A DNA stretch of 64,000 nucleotides from Rotaria macrura (Eukaryota; Rotifera; Eurotatoria; Philodinida; Philodinidae): NCBI GenBank assembly GCA_900239685.1, contig OENT01000888.1, positions 1-64,000 on the forward strand, read 5' to 3'. A program made the position numbers and the translations under genes. The notes under the pieces were generated by a model. That model ran no database searches and was not told the origin of the DNA. It saw only the letters and a program-made list of their open reading frames with translations. Shown piece after piece: positions 11,912 through 23,393 of this stretch; within the stretch, counting starts at the first letter, position 1, and each line of letters starts with the position of its first letter.

Positions 11912-12638
11912 TATGACTCAAAAATACCGTTTTGCTTTGATGATTTCAGAAATTTTCCTTTTTTCAAAATACCACGACGCACCAATCGATTCAACAAATG
12001 TTCAATTTCATCCTTGTGCATATTCTTCAATACACCTCGATTGCCAAACAACGTTGTTTTGTAAAAGAAACGATAAGGTAATTTTTAAATTTCTGTTTGA
12101 TGTTTTAACTCTGTTGGCGTTTCGTTGCTGTCAGCAGTAACACGATAATTCATCAAGATGAAATGCTGAGGCATTAATAAATCAATAAAAAGATGAACAG
12201 CTTCTTGGCAAGTTTCTTTTGTTATTATCATTTTCGAAGTTGTTATTGCTGTTTGTGAATCATTCGATAAATCTGGTGATTAACCAAACATTATCTCGAA
12301 AATTAATTTCGCCTGATCAACAAAATTTTGGTCGCAATTAAAAAAGTCAATTTGTGGAATTTGAGATATAACTGTTAAGATATCTTTTTGGTATTGAATA
12401 TTAGAAACTAATCGTATTATCAATTCAGCACCACGTCTCTCAACAACTTCTTCATATGATGTCGTTGCTCGAAATTTGATGTCAGGATGTGGTTCATTTG
12501 AATTCAGAGCATTTAAATATGGTTGAATATATGTGCTTGCATCGGGTGAAAAAACTTGAATTCGATTACCAATAATGCCACGTACAACATATAAATGAAT
12601 GGTCGATGCTTGCGCACGATTTAATAGACTTTCTTTTC
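11912..12638 (-). pseudogene. segment of the DUF3987-like gene, two internal TAA
   Basis: An exon-like frame starts after a TTATTTAG acceptor at 12639 and runs in one phase into the gap, interrupted by TAA at 12280-12282 and at 12085-12087. Coding character continues on both sides of each stop (SPDLSNDSQTAITTSKM after the first; LPYRFFYKTTLFG after the second). The end has a winged-helix-like stretch (HKDEIEHLLNRLVRRG). It lies on the same strand and 3' of the DUF3987-like exons at 14309-15183, so it may be the C-terminal part of the same gene. I recognise the two as travelling together in rotifer-type proteins only weakly. Confidence 0.45.
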
Positions 12639-13688
12639 CTAAATAACACAGCATTACGAATAAAACATTTGCTACGACATTCATTTAAGACATTAGAAAA
12701 ACTCAAGTGTCTAAATAGATTTTCTTTTTGAGAGATTTATACATACATGTATGCACAAGCATTACTTTCAAAACATCAACAAATTAAGTATCATTTGTAA
12801 CTGCTATAGAGTACAGCCGAAGTCTAATATTTTCCTCCTTGTCCACAAGAAATCCAGAGTGGAACGGAATACCTCGAAATTGCAATGAAAAAGTGAACAT
12901 TTTTCAACGTTTATCTCTTTGAAAGTGAACTTCTTCGAAAATGTTAGTAGTTAATCTATAATTATAAATCGTGAAATGCTTCCATACCATACAACTTTTA
13001 TTCGTCGATTAAATGGTTAAACATAGAATTCTATTAGTTCTAAATAAACAATTTAATACTGAAGGCAGTACTTCCAATCTGAAGCCACCGTTTATCATGA
13101 TATCAATACTTGGAGGTCAACGAAAGGCGGCTGTGGCACTGTTATGAACAGCAACAACAATTCTAGAAACGACAAAACCATCATCAGAGATGATAGTGGA
13201 CGTTAAAAGAAATGAAACTGAAACCTCCTGGCCTAGTTGTAGTATTATCTAATATTGTAGAAGCGTCAGTAATGATAATAGATGCGTCTCACTCATTGTA
13301 ACTGACTTCAGTTCTACTACTACATATGTGATTTGACTATATATAAACTGTGCTGGCTGTATAGACGGAAATACAAATGAAATTAGTGATAAATCCGAAA
13401 ACACTTCGGTTAGTTGTAAGTAACATTCAGATATTTCTAGGCAGTCAGTTTACTAGAAGCAAGTGAAACTAAATCTAGTGGTGTTACCTTAAGATCATTT
13501 AATACTAATGAGACTGTTGAAAAATAACTGTGTGATGGCGAATATGAATCTGTAACAATTACTATTAGGACTTATCAATGGTAACGACGATTGGACAATA
13601 ACATGTCTTCTTTCATTTTCTGTTCATATAATCATGTATTTAGTATAGACTTATTATGCAGTATTTGTTACAATATCAATGATCTCAT
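12639..13688. other. possible intron or intergenic, nothing recognised
   Basis: If the minus-strand segments at 15183-14309 and 12638-11912 are one gene, this stretch would be intron. No coding exon was recognised on either strand. Confidence 0.3.
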
Positions 13689-13937
13689 GTGAACAACACA
13701 TGCACAGAACATCGATATGTCGATCTTGTAACATACACGCATTCCATTTTATCTGCCTATGAACTAGCAATCGACATTATCGGATATAAATTATTTGAAT
13801 TCTACATTATTCCAGTGACAGCAAAAAACAAATTTCACGTTTTCTCTAAATCGTTACAGAGATTGAACACGTCAATGCAATCAGATGTTTATCATTACGA
13901 TGATGAACACAAACTTCAAGAAGAGAAAGATATATGC
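13689..13937 (+). CDS. unrecognised exon-like frame
   Basis: An open frame of about 83 codons ends at a good donor (CTTG then GTAAGTTT at 13938). It has no upstream ATG; the first in-frame Met is late. Amino-acid composition looks coding (SAYELAIDIIGYKLFEFYI, then KLQEEKD), but no family is recognised. It lies on the strand opposite the DUF3987-like segments and inside their possible intron. Exon or chance frame are both possible. Confidence 0.25.
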
Positions 13938-14308
13938 TTGGTAAGTTTAATGATTGAAATTAAAACATATTTTATTATTAAGTAATTCATTATTAAGTGT
14001 AAAGAAAAATCAGAGTTTAGCTTTTGCAATCATTAAATAGGCTACAGTAACTGTATGTAAATATATATTTATGCATTTTAATTCATAAGTATCAGGAAGT
14101 TAGGAAATAAATAAGTAGAATATTTGAAGACTCGATCGAAAATAGCAAAGACTACGTAATATATGATAAATGACTTTATTACCACACATTTTTCAATCAC
14201 ATTACATATGTATGTATATATCCTACCTGCGTATGTTTTCTATATATTCATAATATAATATTGAGAAAGGAGAAATATGATCAGTGGATTTCAAAAGATA
14301 TTACTTAC

Positions 14309-15183
14309 CGTCGACAGTCGTGGCGGGCTCTACACAATGTACGAGAAACCGTGGATGGAAGCCGTTGGTGGTTAAATTGTCATATGCATGTAATAGAATG
14401 TTCAGCCATTTCGAACCAGTTGACCCCACACAAATCGACAAAGTTTTGTCCTCGATAATCGTCCGACCGTAATAATTAGACCTGGTAAGTGTTTGTCCAT
14501 CATAGAATGCACTCGCACAACCACGCATTGCGATGTTCTCTTTCTCATGATCGAAGAAATTCAACTGATCTAAGATAAAGTTTATTTCAGGCGCGCATAG
14601 GAAAACTCTTGACTTTGCCAATTATCTCATCGCATCCGGATATGATAATGTTTGTTCAATAAACGTTATTTTTCGTATGATATCATTTGATAATGGTATA
14701 GACAAACTTTCGATACTGTTCGAGCTTTTGAACTTTAAAGAAAAGGCAGCTAACTCGATTTGTTCAACTTGATTTTTTTGTCGTAATAAAACCTTTTCTG
14801 CTGTTGATGCAGCGTCATAAATCTTCTGGACGTATCTGGACTTTTTTGAAGCTAAAAAACGATAGACACAAGCATATAGTACAATGATATATCTAAAGGC
14901 ATACCACTCGGTCCAGCGATCACCAAAACAAGCTTGTTCTAGTTTGACTGTTTGTTCCAACTGAGTAAGTAGACGAGTTTTCATCAAAATGCCCGAATCC
15001 GATCAATGACGTCAGAAAAAATGTAAAATTATTGATGCCGTACGTTAGATGGTAGTTTTCATACACTTCCAACAAAGCTTTTGATTCAGGTAAAACGTTT
15101 CGCAAATTCAAATTCCGTATCTTTTGACAACATGTGTACAAATTACGCTCAAAAAATTCAGCTGCTGACTTTCTTTTGAGCAT
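14309..15183 (-). pseudogene. DUF3987-like core exon, frameshift and TAA
   Basis: The frame starts with ATG at 15183, shifts by one base near 14985 (at a TTTT run), has an in-frame TAA at 14622-14624, and ends at a strong donor (GTCGACG then GTAAGT) at 14309. The second half (PEINFILDQLNFFD, FYDGQTLTRSNYYGR, IIEDKTLSICVGSTGSK, NGFHPRFLVH) follows the order of conserved blocks in DUF3987 proteins, P-loop-like helicase/primase-associated proteins common in mobile elements. The Walker A part expected before it is not evident, so the copy may also be 5'-incomplete. Its function cannot be stated. Decay pattern resembles the DDE-like gene at 5-8 kb. Confidence 0.5.
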
Positions 15184-15503
15184 AATTATCTAATGAATTT
15201 TCAGATTAATCTAAATTATATCAGTAAAAACTTCAATGATTACTTTTCTGGTAAAAAAAGTGTTTACTACAGAAAAAAAGACCATATGTTAAATATTTTC
15301 AATGAAAAAAAGATACTGAAAGTACTTCTTTGTCTATCATTAGATAATGGGATACATGTAATAAAGAACACCACCATCAAGACCAATAAAATTGTTTCTC
15401 GAAAATATATACCTAGCAGGTTGAATAACAGAAGCGAGACCACATCAACTTTGAACAAACTCTTTCATTCTGCTTTGCATCCTTGGATCCTACTAGCATA
15501 GCA

Positions 15504-16163
15504 GGGTAATAATAAATGGCCGAAGTTGAAACCGAAGACCGAAGTGGCCGAAAAATCTAATTGGTCGTTCATGATATATGTATAACTGCATATTTATCGT
15601 AGGAGATGGCGCTTCTGTATTTCACTTGTCTTGTGGATAGAATAATATATAGCGCTAAATAACAATGACGATAGTGACTAAATTAATATAGATATTAATT
15701 TTTGTAAAATCGTAATGTAAATCAACTCGCAATAGATAGGAAAATATCATGTTTTAGATAACTCGACTTCTCTCTCAGAGACAACTCGACTTATCCTCTG
15801 ACTATAGTGATTCGTTGTGAAATACATAGGTAAATATCTCCTTTTAGATGACTCGACTTATTCTCTGACTATAGCCAGTTATTGAGGAATAGATCAGCAA
15901 ATTTGATTTCGAAATTCGGGAAATAGAATTGATATTAATAAAAATGAGAACTTAATATGCTTCACAGATTTAGAATTTTTTGCCTTGATCGATTTTGATA
16001 ATAATTATTATAAAATATTTATTCCATCTTTTTTGGAAAATCAACAAATCAACAATAAAATATGATTAAGAGTAACTGGTTGTGCAGTATTCACGAAGGA
16101 CCAATCAGGTTTTTCGGCCACTTCCGTCTTCCTTCGGTTTCACTTCGGCCAATTATTATTACC
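15504..16163. mobile_element. 660-bp foldback element with 10-bp target duplication
   Basis: Terminal inverted repeats of about 60 bp: the left starts GGGTAATAATAAATGGCCGA and carries GTGGCCGAAAAATCTAATTGG; the right is its complement, ending TTCGGCCAATTATTATTACC. The 10-bp direct repeat TAGCATAGCA flanks both sides (15494-15503 and 16164-16173). A duplication of 9-11 bp with long TIRs is typical of Mutator-like (MULE) derivatives; that assignment is inference. The interior has no coding frame, so it is non-autonomous. A MULE-type FLYWCH remnant exists at 45.7 kb. Confidence 0.85.
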
Positions 16164-16298
16164 TAGCATAGCAACGTATTATTCCTATAACTGAGCCGTA
16201 TGGTGGCACCCTCTATTTTCATGATGCAATTTATTTAGGTTGTTCCTTGAAACCTAATGTTTGCTGCGAAATATGTATATAATTTAATTTATTTCTAA

Positions 16299-16680
16299 GG
16301 CCTTGTCTACACTAGAAAAATAATGCGGCATTAATTTCGAATTAAATGTATGTGCGTCTACACCTATAAGTTTAATGCATCAATCAGAACTGAGAAGTGG
16401 CCACTATGATGTTGTCAGAATGAACAATTCTAGCACGTGGTCACGAAAATCGTCGCCTCTGTCGTTCTATAGTTCATTTATCGCTTCGAAAGATCTATCT
16501 ATCGATGATAAAAGGCGACTTTCTCGAGGCACATTCATTGTTCTAATTAGTTGATCAAGTTCTTTCTCGATTGGTGCATTAACTTTAATGCACTTTTCAA
16601 AAGTGCATTAAATCTGAATTAACTTTTCGACCAATTACGTGTCTTAATTCAGCATTAACTTTTCTAGTGTAGACAAGGCC
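16299..16680. mobile_element. 382-bp MITE with 28-bp TIRs
   Basis: The left end GGCCTTGTCTACACTAGAAA is matched at the right by TTTCTAGTGTAGACAAGGCC. The interior is rich in GCATTAA/TTAATGC motifs that give further self-complementarity, and it has no coding frame. The exact target duplication is unclear. Confidence 0.85.
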
Positions 16681-16684
16681 ATTG

Positions 16685-17055
16685 CCCAGTGAAAAATAAT
16701 CTCGGATTTCAATCAAATTATTTTGCAACAAAATCCAATCCTCAATCCGATTGATAATCTTGATTATGATCGATCACCATTTAACCCAAACTTGATGTTG
16801 TTGCTAGCCCAGTGGAAATTAGATTGATTGAAATCGGATTATTCTCGAGGAAAATCCACATTGTCAATCGATTGATAATTTTGAATTGTGCTGCAGAACA
16901 ATCCGATTTCAATCAATCTAATTTCCACTGGGCTAGCAATAACATCAAGTTTGGGTTAAATGGTGATCGATCATAATCAAGATTATCAATCGGATTGAGG
17001 ATTGGATTTTGTTGCAAAATAATTTGATTGAAATCCGAGAATATTTTTCACTGGG
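16685..17055. mobile_element. nested palindromes, 371 bp outer and 125 bp inner
   Basis: Outer arms starting CCCAGTGAAAAATAAT and ending ATATTTTTCACTGGG are nearly perfect complements over about 120 bp each. At the centre sits a second palindrome at 16808-16932, with ends CCCAGTGGAAATTAGATT and AATCTAATTTCCACTGGG, flanked by CTAG on both sides. Inner and outer ends share CCCAGTG, so an element appears to have inserted into a relative, with a 4-bp CTAG duplication possible (CTAG is itself palindromic, so this is not secure). It begins 4 bp after the preceding MITE. Confidence 0.85.
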
Positions 17056-17269
17056 TGCATTGGATTCAGTATATATAGCTTGCAGAAATCTAGTCAAAAT
17101 CAGAGAAAATTAACTTCTCAGCAAAAAAAATGCAGGTTGATAAGATATTCAGATCACCTAATCTTTTCAATAGAAGCAAAAATTTTTTACCCTTAAAAAA
17201 GTTCCTTTATTTTTGTTGCATTTTTTATTCGAAATATTTTGACATGAAATAGAGCTGCGATAAAGAAAA

Positions 17270-17506
17270 GAAATAAGTGTCCGAATAATTTTTTGCTTGT
17301 AAAATCGACCGTTTCTTAGAAAACCGTCTAAAACTTCGTGAAAACTACAACCAAGAGAGATGGTCTTCTATGCAAAAGAAAGTAGAAATTATGACCTATA
17401 AAATGGTGTAATCAGACTAAAAAAATATGTTTCTTTCATTGAGAAATTCGCTCAACAAGGAAGGTGTCGTAGGGTGTCCGAATAATTTTTTGACATACTG
17501 TATATA
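17270..17506. mobile_element. Tc1/mariner-like terminal fragment
   Basis: The motif GTGTCCGAATAATTTTTTG occurs at about 17277 and again at about 17474. The second copy runs into ACATACTGTA at a TA-rich target. Read on the other strand, this is TACAGTATGTCAAAAAATTA followed by TTCGGACACC, a typical Tc1/mariner inverted-repeat end. Two copies near one end would suit an IR/DR arrangement. No transposase frame is present. Confidence 0.6.
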
Positions 17507-17520
17507 TATATATATATATA
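17501..17520. repeat. (TA)n microsatellite
   Basis: Ten TA units directly abut the Tc1/mariner-like end, as expected for a TA-targeting element inserted in a TA run. Confidence 0.95.
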
Positions 17521-17763
17521 CACCAATATAGTGATTTCTAATAGAAGAATCTCTAACACTGATGGTACTACGCTGTTTTTAGTATCTTGAGATCACCAAT
17601 CACGTTGCTCTGATAAAAAGCACACGTTTATATATACAAGTATCAAAGAGAACGAAAGAGGAGAAAAGACAAGAGAAAAAAACGTAAGGATGATACCAAG
17701 GATAAAAAGATATAGTATGACAACGTTAAATATAGCACATATAATGCACTTCATTGGGATCGT

Positions 17764-17979
17764 CAGGGGCGTACCGAAGTCTCGAGAGCAGGGGGGGGGG
17801 CGTAACGACCCCCCATCTCAATATTTCAAAAGCAGGGGGGCGTAAGGCCTTTATTCATATCAATTCAGCAACTAAAGTCCCCAGAAAAGAGCTTTTTTTC
17901 AATTTTTTTGTACCAAAAACACAAAATTTTCAAAAGCAGGGGGGGCTTTACGCCCCCCCCCCCGGTCGGTACGCCCCTG
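17764..17979. mobile_element. hAT-type MITE, 216 bp, 8-bp target duplication
   Basis: The ends are CAGGGGCGTACCGA and TCGGTACGCCCCTG, perfect 14-bp inverted repeats. They are flanked by the exact 8-bp repeat GGGATCGT (17756-17763 and 17980-17987). CAGGGGC-type ends with an 8-bp duplication are diagnostic of hAT elements. The interior has G/C homopolymers (GCAGGGGGG repeated three times) and no coding frame. The perfect duplication implies recent insertion. Confidence 0.92.
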
Positions 17980-18129
17980 GGGATCGTTACAATATAGACG
18001 GGCAAAAACTTGAGGTAGGAAAATTACAACATTGAAAAGATACTTACTTTTTATTGTTTTCGATTTTTCTTACATGGAATAAAATCGAAGTATATTTTTC
18101 ATCGCAAAAGAAGTCAACTGTATCATGAA

Positions 18130-18300
18130 TTTCTCGGTCCTAGGCGAATTCGTCGCGAGACAATTCGTTCCTGACATTTCGTCGCAGAGACAAATCGTCG
18201 CAGGACTGTTCGTCGCATTGTGATTATATTAATAGGATGTGTCACATGTATGTTTTCTTGATCGGCTTAAGTAAAACATAATTTCTTCATTGAATAAACC
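18130..18300 (+). repeat. dispersed repeat, copy A
   Basis: The segment starts TCTCGGTCCTAGGCGAATTC, includes several CGTCGC units, and ends CTTCATTGAATAAACCG. Its start, the ATTATATTA...GGATGT block and the end match 34605-34732 in order and orientation. A 108-codon open frame follows at 18290-18616, but I do not recognise it. Confidence 0.7.
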
Positions 18301-18616
18301 GTCTCTTCTTGATTGCGAACATTTTTTCTTAGCCGGTCGAAAAAAATTTCCGAAATCAAGCTGTAGGCGAATAAACTCGGGTTTCGAGAACTACGTTATG
18401 CTGAGTAGCGAGAAACTGAATAATCCAATATTATTTTGGATTATGAAGGAAAAACAATTAATTTCAAAAATAACTAGAAGAATGAATCCTCAAAGTGGCG
18501 AGAGACATTGTGAATACGAAAAAACTTATTTATTCTGCCGGGAAATGATGAATACAATAAATAAATTTTTATCACAGAAGAGAAAACCTATTCTTGCTTC
18601 TAAAGGTTATATTTAA

Positions 18617-21600
18617 GTTTTAGAGAGAAAAACTGACGCGAAGTTACTTTTCTAGAGATCAGAATAGAGACTGCAAAGCAAAAAATTAAAATTAGTAAAT
18701 TGTTGTCTTAATTTCAGTTTAAACTGTTGTCTTGTATTAATAAGCGTTAATGTTAGGCTCTACTTTGATTTCATCCCAATCGATAATCTATGCCACAAAA
18801 TATCGTTACGACGAATAGTCTGCAACAAATTGTCCAGTCACCGGATTTCTCAAAATTCGCAATCCTTTAAAACGATCTTCTCATAAAAGCTGAAACAAAG
18901 ATGTCACCGCAAAAATTCTAGCTATCCGAAATCTAGTGCAGAGAACCACAAAGAGCCTCAACTGATGTATAATAAATCGAATATATATTTATATATGCAC
19001 TTTAGTGCATATTGGAAAACAAATTGTCATTGTTAATTTTTCACAAATGATTTATTGTTAGAGAAACGATGATAGTCAATTAAGAAACAGTATATTCCAA
19101 CAGTTCGAGCATTGATCATACTATAACAATATACAATTCGATTGAAAGTTCAGACTTTTTCTTTGCCTCAATGATTAATATTGTCCCTAGCATGTGTTCC
19201 AATCTATGAAAAAATATATGTAACAAATACTGATTCATGAAGCATGGATTATTGATAATATTTTGACGTGAAACAAATAAGCAACTTCCATCGTTCAAGG
19301 ATAGCTATGCAGATTGGTTCAGAACATTTTTACTCGGCTATAGATTGGATTTTCGATCAGTGATTCAAATTATGAGATCTGATATATTCATAATTTGTAT
19401 AATACGATAGATTATGTAATTAATATACTTACCTAAACATCCAGTTGATCGCCTAGAAACTCATTTATTAGTAGGCAAATAGTGTAATATTAAGCATAGC
19501 TCTTTGATCATTCCTTCTTCAAAGTTGATTAACAACCACAAAATAGAATTTTTAGCGAGCTATTTTACCAATATTGTATTTAATTTATGGAATAAGAAGC
19601 AGCCTATCATATGTCTCAATTCATGCTGAAAGTAAAACGCAATGTCAAACAAAAACTTCGATTAGTGATGCCTCGCTTACAAGACAAATAAGCAGTGAAT
19701 TTTGTTGAGAAACGAATACTTACACTCGACTACTAAAACCTATATCTTGAAGCTATTAGTTTAGTAAATCTGTCTTATAAATCTCTCTGAAACATTCCAA
19801 TGCAATTCATTTATACCCATATATGAAGTTCGGGAAGATTTATTACCTATGATGTTTAATTATTATTCTTGTAACACTCGTTCTTTTTTTTTTGTAGACT
19901 TAGAATAACTGCAAACGTTCTGAGAATAATTTTGAAGCATTACTGAAATAGAGAAGTTTCTGTTGTCCCTGCTTGGTCGCATTTATTTGAATCGATCAGC
20001 TTCCAAACTGATATTAAGCCATAAAATATTATCTGTGAGATATTGATAAGTAGTTGAATCAATCACAGAAGCTTCTTCTACAGATAGCCTACATCCATAT
20101 CATTACATCCTAACGGTATAAATACCCAAATTCTATTTCCTTCATAGTATTATCTTTGTGATTTATTTTTAACATGAAATATAAAATATTTGAAAATATT
20201 TTCAATATTAATTTTAATGAAGAAATATCTAACAAGTGAATTATTCATGATTAGAAATACGAAATAGTTATTAATTATTTATTAATTCATCATTTTACGA
20301 ATGATCTAGTCAAATAGTTTCTTTATAACGTTCTGTAACGAGGATGTAGGCAGAGTGGCAGTCGTTTCTACGATTTGTGATGAAGTGGGGAGGCGAGTCT
20401 GTGAGGAGACGATGGGGAGCGGTAAAACTTCAACTTAAAACTTATTTTCTTCGAAACTATAGGTGAGTTTCACGAAACTTATTCATTTTATTCATCGAAT
20501 TTACTGTTTTTCTTTTGTATATACATAGATCATGATACTCGTTGGATAGTTTAGCTTGCACATTGGAATTTAATGTTTAATACACAAGGTGAAACCATAA
20601 CATGATGGTATGCATTATTAGAAAAATAATTAGTTCTCTTTTTTTATTGTGATAATATCTACTGTTTGCCAATGTCAATGTTTCCAATTATGCTTTTGTC
20701 TATTTATTAATCGAATAGTTTGATTAAATGTATTATTATTCCATTGAAATATTCTATTCATTTCTTTCAAGATTCGAATTAATGATATGTGCAAGTGATC
20801 CAATAAGATGCGCGAGTTCTTGACGAACCAATTTAGCTTCATTATAACATTTTTCACTTGAATGAAAAGAAAAACAATAAAATTCAAATCACAATCGAAT
20901 TATGTACACTTTATTTTGAAAAGAATTTAATTTGATATGTCTTCTTGCACAGAGAAAACATATAATCATTACATAATATTATTTCGACGTCGAGAGTATG
21001 ACGGGACATTGTATTAACTTTTTACAAGTGAATGTATAAATTGATTAAAACCTGGTTGAAGTGAATCGTGCACTAACAAATTATGCTCGTTATGAGCGAG
21101 TATCAAAATCATGATTTTGACTCTTTTTCAAAAATGCTCAAACCTGTACTCGATCAGACATATATATCATCTGCTAACACACGTTTGGTAAGTTAGCATC
21201 ATATTCGATTAAAACCTTTCTTTATTCATCCACGAATATTGTACGAACCTGCGGATCATATTCCAAGTATATCTCGGACATATCGTTATTGTTCTATTTT
21301 TGTATCCGACTAATGTTTCTGTTAAAGAGATTCACATTTTTGTGGAAACATGTTCTAAGTATCTATTCTTATCTGGAACAGAGCTCAGTTAGCTTATACA
21401 TCACTTTGTCCTTTTCATATTTCAAAGCAAGTTCTAGCAAAATGCATGACTTGGTAAAATTCTGTTTCTATGAAATTGAGAAAAAATGACGAAAAATAAA
21501 TTTTCAAGTAAAATCAAACTAGTCCTTTGGGAACGATGCATAGAGAGTAAGTTCAAATATGATTACCATATAAAGCAATCAACAATTGGTCTTAGGACTT

Positions 21601-23208
21601 GAATTGATTTGGATGAGGGGATTGAACTTATTACAAAGTACCTTCTCGTGTCGACTTGAATCGCCCTAGGTGAAGAAATTAATTTTACTATGAACACTTA
21701 ATAGTAGGATTGACTTTTATTTACTTTATATAGGGACTTTTATGATTCGTGACATCAACACAGAGGATATTATTTTTCTTGAGCACAACTTTTTTGAGTT
21801 TCTATCTTTTTACTCGCCTCTTTTTCTTTTCTTTGTGAATGATGACTTTCAGAGTTGTTACTTTGATGTGAGTAAATATCGATGAGTTCTTACTTCCAAA
21901 ATCCAACTCTGAATTTTTAGTCGTAAAAAGTACGTCTCGATTCACTGTCACTACAGCTGACTGGAATCAAACTTTATTGTATTCGATCTTCTATCTCTGC
22001 ATGAAAATAATGATGGATTCAAATGATACAGTAATAGCTCTGCTTTTAAGTAAAATGTGTGCGATTCATTGTTTAGCTATATGTAACATATAGCTTGATT
22101 AACGCATAGGAAGATATTTCCATTAGATTTTCATCTTTTATTTGTTTATACATTTGTAAAATTTAAAAATTTCTCAGATCATCCAAAAATCTGATGGAGC
22201 AATATTTTCAAACGAGATGATAAAGATTTTTCTGTTCTACCTGTCTGCGTTCTTCTATCTGCTATTTTTTTCTAACAACACGATCGCAATCCGGATCAGA
22301 CGGTATAGATCAAAGGCAAAATATCAAGTTTAATCTATTCCAAATGTGCAGCTATGAGTAAACTTGAACATATAATCATTGAGAAGCACGTGTCAAAGAT
22401 GTGATTATTATCTCAAGTGCAATTCAATGCAGACTATCCCACGGATTGAATCAGTTTTTAGTATCTCGAAGTATATTAGAGAATTGCACAGCATACACTG
22501 TTTTCATCGAAGGGAAGAAACTAGTCTTTCATGATTTTTGACGTATTATTATCCTTAATGAATGAACCAAATACACCCCAGCATACAACTTCCAAAGTAC
22601 CACACGTTACGATTATCAGAGGATTAAGATTTGATTCCAAACCAATAATATGAACGCTTATACAAAAATATAAATTTCCTTCAACATTTCGATCACAGTT
22701 ATGGATGGATATCGAAAAATCGAGTTCACTAATAAATTTAGCTCACCCTGCTGTATCGAGAACATGAGCAATAGGTTTGGAACACGTTTATGGATATATA
22801 TGAGAAGATTTGAATAATTGCATCTGTTGCAACCATTGAAATATAGTTTTATTCATTTTTGTTTTGGGTACATAGTTTGAAATACGAAAATTCTTGTAGT
22901 ACCATTAAATAGATCTAGGCAAACTGCACTTCGAACATCGAAAAAGAACATTTTAGCACTGAACATACTCGTTCATGAGCATAGAAGATTTTACTCGAAT
23001 ACGATTCTAACTTCAACTATGTTACTAACTCAAGCACCAAGATTGGGATAGAAAGCACGCATTTGATTCACATTAGAAATCCATAGCGCGTTCGACCACG
23101 ACCCTATTAAAAGTAACAAGCTAAGGCAAGCATGGTCACCAAAGAATGTTAAATTTTAGATGCAGGGAAATACGAAGATAATTATTACAATCCTATACTG
23201 CAAGGACG
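18617..23208. other. gene-poor AT-rich stretch with repeat and exon remnants
   Basis: Mostly featureless. At 20390-20460 a segment (GGTAAAACTTCAACTTAAAAC then TTTTCTTCGAAA) resembles 10890-10955 and 61640-61700. At about 20760-20870 on the minus strand a short coding-like piece (CYNEAKLVRQELAHLIGSL) ends in TAG without recognisable homology. The rest shows nothing I can support. Confidence 0.4.
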
Positions 23209-23379
23209 ATGAAAAGAGTCTGTGTACTGTTTCTTGTTTTCTTCTTAGTTTTTTCTCTTTCTGTTTCTTATACAGTTACACATGATAAGAACAATGAACA
23301 CCTTACAACGGCAAAATACCGTCGAATATGGGCACAAGCCAAACAAGATCATAGTAGTATAAATCTTCAGGTTATTTAG
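23209..23379 (+). CDS. small secreted peptide, 56 aa
   Basis: ATG at 23209 opens a 56-residue frame ending with TAG at 23377. Residues 1-20 form a strong signal peptide (KRVCVLFLVFFLVFSLSVSY). The remainder is hydrophilic with a dibasic-like KYRRIW site, after which IWAQAKQDHSSINLQVI would be released, so a neuropeptide-like precursor is possible. The frame may instead be a first exon, because CTTCAG is followed by GTTATT. It converges with the CatSper3-like gene, the stops being about 15 bp apart. Family unknown. Confidence 0.4.
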   Translation: MKRVCVLFLVFFLVFSLSVSYTVTHDKNNEHLTTAKYRRIWAQAKQDHSSINLQVI

Positions 23380-23393
23380 ATTCGAAGCTAAAA

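Noticed and set aside
11604-12140. 178-codon plus-strand frame across the gap
   Set aside because: It reads through 160 N and lies opposite the DUF3987-associated coding segment; outside the N run it has no coding character.
2522-15183. In-frame TAA codons in several genes (2642, 7358, 7874, 12085, 12280, 14622) suggesting TAA reassignment
   Set aside because: P2X and the METTL24-like gene end with TAA where expected, TAG and TGA also serve as stops, and the decayed genes at 52-61 kb carry TAG and TGA in frame too. Frameshifts accompany the TAA codons. AT-rich pseudogene decay explains the pattern.
18290-18616. 108-codon frame after the dispersed repeat
   Set aside because: No ATG at its start, no recognisable domain, and adjoins a repeat; coding status cannot be supported.
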